Source: Chitinophaga pinensis (GTDB taxonomy: Bacteria; Bacteroidota; Bacteroidia; Chitinophagales; Chitinophagaceae). From it: a stretch of 7,032 nucleotides of DNA. Shown in pieces: positions 1 through 5,353 of the stretch. The stretch is from contig CALPKD020000063.1 in NCBI GenBank assembly GCA_943324055.2, forward strand, positions 1-7,032, given 5' to 3'. The position numbers were made by a program, and so were the translations under genes. Each line of letters starts with the position of its first letter. Positions within the stretch are counted from its first letter, which is position 1. The notes below the pieces were generated by a model that saw only the letters and a list, made by a program, of their open reading frames with translations, made no database searches and was not told where the DNA came from.

Positions 1-1623
1 TGTGTCAGTAGTTTTTTTAGTTTCTGCTGTTACAGACATTGGTGCTGTTAACACTGCGGTCCAGGTTGTTTTGTTGCCAACTGCATCTGTTCCTATTCCA
101 GACCAGTTGTTTCCTATTACCGCACCACCTAATCTTATTTGTTCTGCACCTCTTCCTTTTTTTGAAGGGAAGCTTATTTTAACAATTGACTCATTGATGG
201 CCAATTTTGCAGTAAGCGTATCTGCTCCAATAATTGATGCAGATAGATCTTTTTTTACTTCAATATTATATACCGTTTTTGCCTCACCGTTTGTGATTGT
301 TAACGCATACTTACCGCTATAGTTGTTCCACTCGTCAGGATTCACTTCGTATTTATTTCCTTGAACCCAGTTCTCTATTATTTTAGCATTTGCTGCAAAT
401 ACGGGTTCGGTGCTTATAAAGAAACTTGCCCACTTTCCAACCTCAATGGATCCCACTTGGTCATATACTCCTAATTGTGTTGCAGGTGTTTTGGTTAATG
501 CCTCTAATGCTTTAGATTCTGATAACCCAAAACCAATCGCCTTTTTAATGTTTACTAAAAAGCTTTTTGAATCCTTCATTTCACTTGACGTGATACTGAA
601 TGGGATGTTCGCTTTTTCGTAGGCCGCTAAGTTTGTTGCTGCCAATTCCCAATGCTTCATATCTGCTAAAGAAACAAAGCGCGCATCGTTAGGATCTTCG
701 ACATCCATTGCAACGGGAAAATCAACTCCTAATATATAAGATGCTTTTGTTTTAGCCATCTCATCAATCCTTTGGTATCCATTGTCTCCACCTCTTATAA
801 TATATTGTACTCCAAATTCATCTCCTATTCTGTCTGCACGGAGTGTGCTCCACTTATCATCTGCCGCAAATATTTGTGGCATGTTTTGATTTGCATTAAA
901 CGCCTCTAGGGAAAGATTGGTTCCTTCACCCGAAGGCTTTGTTTGATACCATTTTGCATCTATATATGTTTGACGTAACAACGCAATACTTCCCATTAAA
1001 CTACTTGGATAAGATTGAGAGGAGGTGCCTTTCGAAAAAGAATATACCGCAGCAGCCTTGCTTTTTAATAGGGACAAATTATTGCTTTGAGTAGCTAGGC
1101 TTACGACCGCACCAGTACCCCTTGCGATGCCATCTTTTGAGTGTGTAAACACGGTACCAAAACCATTGGCTCTAAAATTTTTTGCAGTTGCTTCGTCATT
1201 CGAGAATCCGTCTGCTGCATTTAATTCTGATTTGATTGCTTGATTCCAATTATAGGCGCCGGGTTTGTTTGATAAAAATTGTGCAGGTGCACCAAAATTA
1301 AATCCGCCTGCACGCGCTACTGGAGTTATTCCATAATCTGTAAACGCATCTACAAATGAAGGGTAAATGAACCTGCCACTACAGTCTACCACCACCGCGT
1401 CTTGTGGGACAGCGATGTCATTTCCTACAGCAACAATTTTACCTTGCTTAATAATCATGGTTGCTTTCTCCAACTTAGATTTTTCGTTTTGAACAATTGT
1501 TGCATTTGTAAATGCATACAATCCAGAACGAATATCTCTCACGCCATTAATGGGGAAAGATTCTTGTGCTTTTGTAATTACGCCCACACCTAGTAGGGTA
1601 ACCCATAAAAAAATCCGCTTCAT
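1..1623 (-). CDS. Secreted amidohydrolase-superfamily protein, C-terminus cut by window edge
   Basis: Open frame of 541 codons from ATG at 1623, running off the left edge without a stop. Residues 1-19 (MKRIFLWVTLLGVGVITKA) look like a Sec signal peptide, so the protein is probably periplasmic. Residues 38-100 resemble the amidohydrolase N-terminal beta-sandwich and first barrel strand (ATIV..., GKIVAVG). Residues 370-405 match the C-terminal signature (ALTKTPATQLGV, then GSIEVGKWASFFI). The usual DAHxH metal motif reads DAFTD at 92-96, so both histidines are missing. Near 274-282 and 343-350, where other ligands are expected, I see IRGGDNGY and SITSSEMK, also without obvious ligands. Residues 434-525 form a beta-rich segment (SGKYALTI, then IRLGGAVIGNNWSG). 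From general knowledge, related Bacteroidota proteins are often near 1000 residues with a second amidohydrolase module, so an active module may lie beyond the window. The substrate is unknown. A weak -7-like TAGCTTTA lies at 1663-1656, with no -33 partner seen. Confidence 0.85.
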   Translation of the reverse strand, partial: MKRIFLWVTLLGVGVITKAQESFPINGVRDIRSGLYAFTNATIVQNEKSKLEKATMIIKQGKIVAVGNDIAVPQDAVVVDCSGRFIYPSFVDAFTDYGITPVARAGGFNFGAPAQFLSNKPGAYNWNQAIKSELNAADGFSNDEATAKNFRANGFGTVFTHSKDGIARGTGAVVSLATQSNNLSLLKSKAAAVYSFSKGTSSQSYPSSLMGSIALLRQTYIDAKWYQTKPSGEGTNLSLEAFNANQNMPQIFAADDKWSTLRADRIGDEFGVQYIIRGGDNGYQRIDEMAKTKASYILGVDFPVAMDVEDPNDARFVSLADMKHWELAATNLAAYEKANIPFSITSSEMKDSKSFLVNIKKAIGFGLSESKALEALTKTPATQLGVYDQVGSIEVGKWASFFISTEPVFAANAKIIENWVQGNKYEVNPDEWNNYSGKYALTITNGEAKTVYNIEVKKDLSASIIGADTLTAKLAINESIVKISFPSKKGRGAEQIRLGGAVIGNNWSGIGTDAVGNKTTWTAVLTAPMSVTAETKKTTDT

Positions 1624-1726
1624 ACGAGACTTATTTTAGTGATTTAGAATAGAACTAAAGCTACTAAAAAGAAGTTGTGAAAAAGCGGTTCTTTTATTTT
1701 TTATGATGAATGGAAACAGGCGTTTT

Positions 1727-3595
1727 TTATCTACCCATAAACACCATTAATATTTGTATATCACTTGGGTTCACACCACTGATTCTGCTGGCTTGTCCGA
1801 AGGTGACGGGTCTTATTTTTTTGAACTTTTGCATTGCCTCAATCGATAGTGCATTTACTTTATCATAGTCAAACGTTTCAGGAATGACCTTGTCTTCTAA
1901 TGCTGCCATGCGTTCTACAATTTCTTTTTCCTTTTCAATATAGCGCTCATATTTTATTTGGATCTCCGCTTGCTCTAAGTGGTCCGTGTCCCTTGCTCCT
2001 AATTTTTCGTTTAACGATACACTTTGTTCCATAATCTGTTGTAGGCTGATATTGGGACGCAGTACCATTCTTGCAACTTTTTGTTTTTCGTTGATGGTAG
2101 CTGATTCGATACTTTCTAAGAATGGGTTTATCTCCTCTGGTTCAATAGGGTGGGTGTTGAGTACACCTATAATTTCTGCTACTTGTTTGTTTTTTACATC
2201 CACCTTTCGCATGCGCGCTTCGCTCGCAAAGCCAATCCTATGGCTCATCTCTGTTAATCTAATATCTGCATTGTCCTGACGTAATAATGTTCTAAATTCT
2301 GCACGAGACGTAAACATTCTGTATGGCTCGTTGGTTCCTTTGCTAATTAGATCATCTATTAATACCCCAATATAGGCGTCACTACGCTTTAGTATAAAAG
2401 GAGCTTTCTCATTAATTTTTAAATGCGCATTCATTCCCGCCATAATACCCTGACATGCTGCTTCCTCATATCCAGTTGTTCCGTTAATTTGTCCTGCGAA
2501 GTATAAGTTTTCAAGCGCTTTTGTTTCAAGCGTATATTTTAATTGTGTCGGTTGAAAATAGTCATATTCAATAGCGTATCCGGGACGGAACATTCTAGCA
2601 TTTGCAAACCCTGGCACCCTACGAAGGGCTTCGTATTGTACTTCTTCTGGTAAGCTTGTTGAGAATCCATTCACATACACTTCGCAAGTATTCCAGCCCT
2701 CTGGTTCTACAAACAACTGGTGTCGATCTCTATCAGCGAATCGGTTAATCTTATCTTCAATACTTGGGCAATATCTAGGACCAACTCCTTCAATTCTTCC
2801 TTGGTACATTGGGCTACGATCAAATCCCGTCTTTAATATATCATGTACTATTGTATCTGTATATGTTATATGACACGATCTTTGGTTTTCGGGCTTCACT
2901 CTTGGTATATCTAAATAAGAAAATCCTACAACCTCTTCGTCTCCCTTTTGTTCCTCCATTTTCGTATAGTCCAAACTTCGACCATCTACCCTAGGCGGAG
3001 TTCCTGTTTTTAATCGGTCTGACTCTAATCCAAATGAAACCAATTGTTCAGTGATTCCTGTTGCCGCTTTTTCTGCTACTCGACCACCCCCTATTTGTTT
3101 CTCTCCTATATGTATTATTCCATTTAAGAAGGTTCCGCTAGTAATAACCACAGCGTCAGCTTCTATATTATGTCCTAGGCTTGTCTTTACTCCACAGACC
3201 TTACTGTTTCTAATAATAAGTTCGTGAACTGAATCTTGGTAAAAATCAACATTTGGAGTTTGTTCTAATAGCTCTCTCCATTTAGCAGCGAATAAATGAC
3301 GATCGTTTTGAGCTCTTGGACTCCACATTGCTGGTCCTTTGCTCTTGTTCAACATCCTAAATTGTATGGTACTTAAGTCGGATACAATTCCGCTATATCC
3401 GCCGAGTGCATCTATTTCTCTTACTATTTGACCTTTGGCAATTCCCCCCATTGCTGGATTACAACTCATTTGGGCAATGGTTTGCATGTTCATGGTTACC
3501 AATAGCACTTTACTACCCATATTGGCTGCCGCTGCTGCAGCCTCGCACCCTGCGTGGCCAGCTCCTACTACTATGACATTATATTTTGGAAACAT
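1727..3595 (-). CDS. mnmG: tRNA uridine-5-carboxymethylaminomethyl modification enzyme MnmG (GidA)
   Basis: Complete 622-residue protein of the usual long MnmG length. With its partner MnmE it installs the (carboxymethyl)aminomethyl group at C5 of wobble U34 in several tRNAs, using FAD, NADH and a folate one-carbon donor in the cytoplasm. Visible motifs are the N-terminal FAD-binding GAGHAGCEAA (11-20), SCNPAMGGIAKG with the conserved Cys45, LKTGTPPRVDGRS (195-207), GPRYCPSIEDK with the conserved Cys276, and the second FAD-contact motif LYFAGQINGTTGYEEAA (364-380). The C-terminal helical tRNA/MnmE-binding region ends in RPVTFGQASRISGV plus 15 residues. ATG at 3595 gives the family-typical N-terminus (MFPKYNVIVVGAG); no Shine-Dalgarno site precedes it. 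The upstream neighbour is the parS-like repeat region, and downstream, 103 bp away on the same strand, is the amidohydrolase. mnmG lies beside oriC in many bacteria, which fits the parS-like sites here. Nothing is missing or broken. Confidence 0.98.
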   Translation of the reverse strand: MFPKYNVIVVGAGHAGCEAAAAAANMGSKVLLVTMNMQTIAQMSCNPAMGGIAKGQIVREIDALGGYSGIVSDLSTIQFRMLNKSKGPAMWSPRAQNDRHLFAAKWRELLEQTPNVDFYQDSVHELIIRNSKVCGVKTSLGHNIEADAVVITSGTFLNGIIHIGEKQIGGGRVAEKAATGITEQLVSFGLESDRLKTGTPPRVDGRSLDYTKMEEQKGDEEVVGFSYLDIPRVKPENQRSCHITYTDTIVHDILKTGFDRSPMYQGRIEGVGPRYCPSIEDKINRFADRDRHQLFVEPEGWNTCEVYVNGFSTSLPEEVQYEALRRVPGFANARMFRPGYAIEYDYFQPTQLKYTLETKALENLYFAGQINGTTGYEEAACQGIMAGMNAHLKINEKAPFILKRSDAYIGVLIDDLISKGTNEPYRMFTSRAEFRTLLRQDNADIRLTEMSHRIGFASEARMRKVDVKNKQVAEIIGVLNTHPIEPEEINPFLESIESATINEKQKVARMVLRPNISLQQIMEQSVSLNEKLGARDTDHLEQAEIQIKYERYIEKEKEIVERMAALEDKVIPETFDYDKVNALSIEAMQKFKKIRPVTFGQASRISGVNPSDIQILMVFMGR

Positions 3596-3602
3596 ATGGG
3601 TG

Positions 3603-3633
3603 TAAAGATAAGCCCGTATTGTATATCAAGCAA
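3603..3633 (-). promoter_or_regulatory. Candidate Bacteroidota-type promoter for mnmG
   Basis: On the minus strand, TATCTTTA (3610-3603) differs from the -7 consensus TAnnTTTG at one base. A TTG (3633-3631) lies 20 bp upstream, within the usual 17-23 bp spacing. Transcription would begin only a few bases before the mnmG ATG, giving an almost leaderless mRNA. That is odd and lowers confidence. Confidence 0.35.
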
Positions 3634-3683
3634 TTAATTAAGTTTTGTGATGCGGAATTAATTCTTTCTAGTGTTCCATGAGA

Positions 3684-3699
3684 AGATGCGAATGCATCT
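3684..3699. repeat. Short inverted repeat upstream of mnmG
   Basis: AGATGC, loop GAAT, GCATCT is a perfect 6-bp stem. It lies between a degenerate parS half-site (3672-3680, TGTTCCATG) and the first full parS-like palindrome. No T-run follows, so it is not a terminator. Its function is unknown and it may be a small operator or chance. Confidence 0.4.
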
Positions 3700-3717
3700 G
3701 ATGGTTCAATTTGTAGA

Positions 3718-3733
3718 TGTTCCACGTGGAACT
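3718..3733. promoter_or_regulatory. parS: parS-like ParB-binding palindrome, site 1
   Basis: TGTTCCACGTGGAACT matches the widely conserved chromosomal parS consensus (TGTTNCACGTGNAACA) at all defined bases except the last. ParB clamps load at such sites to start chromosome segregation and to recruit SMC. The match and the clustering are seen directly; the function is inferred, because no parA or parB lies in the window. Confidence 0.8.
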
Positions 3734-3765
3734 ATTCCTGTTTAAGTAATTCTGCGGAACCGCAT

Positions 3766-3785
3766 AAAAATAGAGGACCCCCTCT
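3766..3785 (-). terminator. Intrinsic terminator-like hairpin in repeat unit 1
   Basis: Read on the minus strand: AGAGG stem, GGGT loop, CCTCT stem, then A and five T. It is the second of two such hairpins met by transcripts leaving ybeY and would keep that transcription out of mnmG. The stem is only 5 bp, so strength is uncertain. The same bases can join a longer alternative stem (3768-3830). Confidence 0.5.
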
Positions 3786-3830
3786 CTCGCAGATCGCTTC
3801 GCTCACAATGCTCGTTCTGCGTCCCTATTT
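3768..3830. repeat. Long imperfect inverted repeat in unit 1
   Basis: AAATAG (3768-3773) and GGAC (3775-3778) pair with CTATTT (3825-3830) and GTCC (3821-3824) around one bulged A. GCAGA (3789-3793) pairs with TCTGC (3816-3820) inside, leaving a 10-base bulge on one arm. Unit 2 keeps the same arms at 3901-3963, with an extra C opposite the bulged A. The fold excludes the short terminator hairpin on the minus strand. It could be a REP/MITE-like relic or a cruciform. Confidence 0.5.
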
Positions 3831-3850
3831 ATTATTTGTTCTTGGATCAG

Positions 3851-3866
3851 TGTTCCATGTGGAACT
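3851..3866. promoter_or_regulatory. parS: parS-like palindrome, site 2 (variant core)
   Basis: TGTTCCATGTGGAACT is the same palindrome with the central CACGTG changed to CATGTG and a terminal T. It differs from the consensus at two defined positions, so ParB affinity is probably lower than at sites 1 and 3. The change is a C-to-T transition at the central CpG. Confidence 0.6.
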
Positions 3867-3898
3867 ATTCCAGTTTAAGTAATTCTGCGTAACCGCAT

Positions 3899-3917
3899 AA
3901 AAATAGAGGACCCCTCT
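3899..3917 (-). terminator. Intrinsic terminator-like hairpin in repeat unit 2, downstream of ybeY
   Basis: Minus strand: AGAGG, loop GGT, CCTCT, then A and five T. It is the first hairpin met by ybeY transcription, about 90 bp past the stop codon. The stem is identical to the unit 1 hairpin while the loop is one base shorter, so the indel between the units falls in the loop and spares the stem. Confidence 0.5.
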
Positions 3918-3983
3918 CTCGCAGATCGCTTCGCTCACAATGCTCGTTCTGCGTCCCCTATTTATTATTTGTTCTTGGGTAGG

Positions 3984-3999
3984 TGTTCCACGTGGAACA
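3984..3999. promoter_or_regulatory. parS: parS-like palindrome, site 3 (perfect)
   Basis: TGTTCCACGTGGAACA is a perfect 16-bp palindrome and a full match to the parS consensus TGTTNCACGTGNAACA. It ends 4 bp before the ybeY stop codon on the plus-strand map. It is the best of the three evenly spaced sites and the main reason for calling this a ParB-loading cluster. Confidence 0.87.
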
Positions 4000-4003
4000 T
4001 GTA

Positions 4004-4426
4004 TTATTTAAGATAGGCCTTGATCCATTTATTTTCCATTGACCTCATTAGTTCTGCTTCCTTTGGCTTCTTATCCTTGTATCCACAAAAATGTAAAGCA
4101 CCATGGAAGATTACCCGTAGCAATTCTTCCTTAATGGTTGTTTTTAACGTTTTTGCATTGTCGCGAATACGGTCCACACTAATATATACTTCGGCTATTA
4201 ATTGTCCTTTTGTTTCTGATAAGTCAAAGCTAATAATGTCTGTGTAGTAATCGTGTTCTAAGAACTGTCGATTGATTTCTAAAAGAAATTTGTCTGAGCA
4301 AAACACATACTGAAGATGGCTAATTGTTAGTCCTTCCTTGCGTACTTGTTTGGTAATGAACGCTTTAAGTGCTGTCCTTTTGGGAAAGGCGATTGTTTTG
4401 TCGGCATTATTAAACGAAATACTCAT
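4004..4426 (-). CDS. ybeY: Endoribonuclease YbeY (rRNA maturation factor)
   Basis: Complete 140-residue member of the UPF0054/YbeY family, a metal-dependent single-strand endoribonuclease acting in 16S rRNA 3'-end maturation and ribosome quality control. The length fits the shorter Bacteroidota forms. Visible motifs are EINRQFLEHDYYTDIISFDL (50-69, matching the family NxxFRxxDxPTDVLSF block), EVYISVDRI (79-87), and the metal site HGALHFCGYKDK (108-119). The usual site is HGxLHLxGYDH with three His. Here His108 and His112 are kept, but the third ligand position is Asp118. I recall GYKDK as common in this phylum, so it is probably a lineage form and not a lesion. ATG at 4426 starts the expected N-terminus; no Shine-Dalgarno or clear promoter was seen. 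The gene is divergent from feoA (76-bp gap) and is followed by the parS-like repeats, with mnmG downstream on the same strand. Confidence 0.95.
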   Translation of the reverse strand: MSISFNNADKTIAFPKRTALKAFITKQVRKEGLTISHLQYVFCSDKFLLEINRQFLEHDYYTDIISFDLSETKGQLIAEVYISVDRIRDNAKTLKTTIKEELLRVIFHGALHFCGYKDKKPKEAELMRSMENKWIKAYLK

Positions 4427-4484
4427 ACGGGTTGCATTAAATTATTGCTCCAAATTTCGTAACTATTTGTGTAACAAAGCAAAC

Positions 4485-4492
4485 TATCTTTG
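4485..4492 (+). promoter_or_regulatory. -7 promoter element for feoA-nadD
   Basis: TATCTTTG is an exact match to the Bacteroidota -7 consensus TAnnTTTG, ending 10 bp before the feoA ATG. A TTTG lies upstream at 4466-4469, but the 15-bp spacing is shorter than the usual 17-23 bp. The leader would be very short. No Fur-like palindrome was recognised. Confidence 0.55.
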
Positions 4493-4502
4493 TAGTATAA
4501 TT

Positions 4503-4742
4503 ATGAAGAAACTATCGGATCTTAAAATTGGGGAGTCTGGAATAATTCATTCTTTCGAAAACGATGATATCTTTTTGAAACTAATGGAAATGGGTTGTAT
4601 CCCCGGAGAGATGGTGACGGTTGAACAAGTAGCGCCACTGGGAGATCCAATAAGCATTTCGGTTGCGGGCTATCAATTAAGCTTAAGAATGAACGAAGCG
4701 GATAGTATCCTTGTTTCCCCCAATATTATTGTAATTAACTGA
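4503..4742 (+). CDS. feoA: FeoA-family ferrous iron transport accessory protein
   Basis: A 79-residue protein with the SH3-like FeoA fold signature: LSDLKIGESGII (4-15), LKLMEMGCIPGEMVTV (25-40), PLGDPISISVAGYQLSLR (45-62) and EADSILV (65-71). FeoA is a small cytoplasmic protein that interacts with or modulates the FeoB ferrous iron transporter. Family members without feoB also exist, as separate genes or as domains of metal regulators. An in-frame ATG at 4338 would add 55 residues lying antisense to ybeY. I chose 4503 because it gives the canonical length and N-terminus and lies just behind the TATCTTTG element. No feoB follows: nadD comes 19 bp downstream in the same direction, so the two probably share a transcript. 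Whether FeoB is encoded elsewhere cannot be seen. Confidence 0.88.
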   Translation: MKKLSDLKIGESGIIHSFENDDIFLKLMEMGCIPGEMVTVEQVAPLGDPISISVAGYQLSLRMNEADSILVSPNIIVIN

Positions 4743-4761
4743 TAATCAATTAATTGAGAAA

Positions 4762-5334
4762 ATGAAGATAGGTTTATTCTTTGGATCTTTCAATCCTATA
4801 CATAACGGACATTTAATGGTGGCAAGCTATGTGGCCAACCACACCGACCTGGATCAAGTTTGGTTGGTGGTGTCTCCTCAAAACCCACATAAGTTACAAA
4901 GCACTTTATTGAACGAATACGACCGCTTACATTTAGCTAAAATAGCGGTGGAAGACGATCCACAGTTACGCGTTTCGGACATCGAATTTAAATTACCAAA
5001 GCCCTCTTTTACGATTGATACACTTACTTATATTGAAGAGCAATATCCGCAACATGAATTTTCGATCATTATGGGTGGAGATAGTTTTCACAATTTGCCG
5101 AAATGGAAAAACTTTGAGATGATTGTAAAAAACTATCGACTCATTGTTTATCGTCGAGAAGGATTTGAATTGTTAGACACCTATGGCGCAAATATTATTT
5201 ATTTAGAAGCACCACTCCTACAACTTTCTGCTACACTCATTCGCAATAATAGAAAGGAGGGATTAACCATTCGCTATTTGGTTCCCGAAAAAGTCCGCGA
5301 CGAAATAGAGAACAATAATTATTTTAAAGACTAA
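4762..5334 (+). CDS. nadD: Nicotinate-nucleotide adenylyltransferase NadD
   Basis: Complete 190-residue cytoplasmic enzyme that transfers AMP from ATP to nicotinate mononucleotide, giving deamido-NAD, the penultimate step of NAD synthesis. The nucleotidyltransferase signature GSFNPIHNGHL (8-18) carries the HxGH catalytic motif (His14, His17). Further family blocks are SPQNPHK (38-44), SFTIDTL (82-88, the TIDTL motif), GGDSFHNLPKWKN (105-117), and the C-terminal LSATLIR (155-161) standing for the usual ISSTxIR ATP-binding motif, followed by IRYLVPEKV (170-178). Length and motif order are normal. ATG at 4762 gives the expected MKIGLFFGSF start. The gene lies 19 bp behind feoA, and its stop is only 19 bp from the convergent lipoprotein stop, so there is little room for a separate terminator. 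A short AAGC/GCTT stem at about 5352-5366 is too weak to call. Confidence 0.97.
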   Translation: MKIGLFFGSFNPIHNGHLMVASYVANHTDLDQVWLVVSPQNPHKLQSTLLNEYDRLHLAKIAVEDDPQLRVSDIEFKLPKPSFTIDTLTYIEEQYPQHEFSIIMGGDSFHNLPKWKNFEMIVKNYRLIVYRREGFELLDTYGANIIYLEAPLLQLSATLIRNNRKEGLTIRYLVPEKVRDEIENNNYFKD

Positions 5335-5353
5335 GCCAGACTAAAGAAAAAAG

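Larger units (their letters stand above)
3718..3983. repeat. Two tandem 133-bp direct repeats carrying parS-like sites
   Basis: Unit 1 is 3718-3850 and unit 2 is 3851-3983, aligned by eye. They differ at about six substitutions (three in the last few bases) and two single-base indels that compensate: unit 1 has five C after GAGGA where unit 2 has four, and unit 1 has GTCCCTATTT where unit 2 has GTCCCCTATTT. Each unit begins with a parS-like palindrome, followed by TTTAAGTAATTCTGCG, a terminator-like hairpin, a TCGCTTCGCTC-containing stretch and an AT-rich tail. A third copy of only the palindrome (3984) closes the array, so three palindromes start exactly 133 bp apart. The remainder of the 3596-4003 gap is AT-rich with no convincing ORF. 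Confidence 0.93.

Noticed and set aside
324..339. parS half-site TGTTCCACTCGTCAGG in the amidohydrolase gene
   Set aside because: Only the left half matches and the right half shows no palindrome; likely chance within coding sequence.
1624..1726. Terminator between mnmG and the amidohydrolase
   Set aside because: Only a 4-5 bp stem with wobble pairs (around 1712-1727) with no T-run on the mnmG strand; read-through into the amidohydrolase gene is possible.
1986..2279. Plus-strand open frame of 97 codons within mnmG
   Set aside because: Antisense shadow of a strongly conserved gene, with no recognisable motif or promoter.
3718..3999. CRISPR array reading of the evenly spaced palindromes
   Set aside because: The intervening 117-bp stretches are nearly identical to each other, not unique spacers, and no cas gene is nearby.
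4079..4087. DnaA-box-like GTATCCACA near the parS-like cluster
   Set aside because: It is one mismatch from TTATCCACA, single, and inside ybeY coding sequence. No box cluster or AT-rich unwinding element accompanies it, so oriC cannot be claimed here.
4338..4502. Longer N-terminus for FeoA from ATG at 4338
   Set aside because: The added 55 residues lie antisense to the ybeY 5' end and across the promoter element, and FeoA proteins normally begin at the 4503 position.
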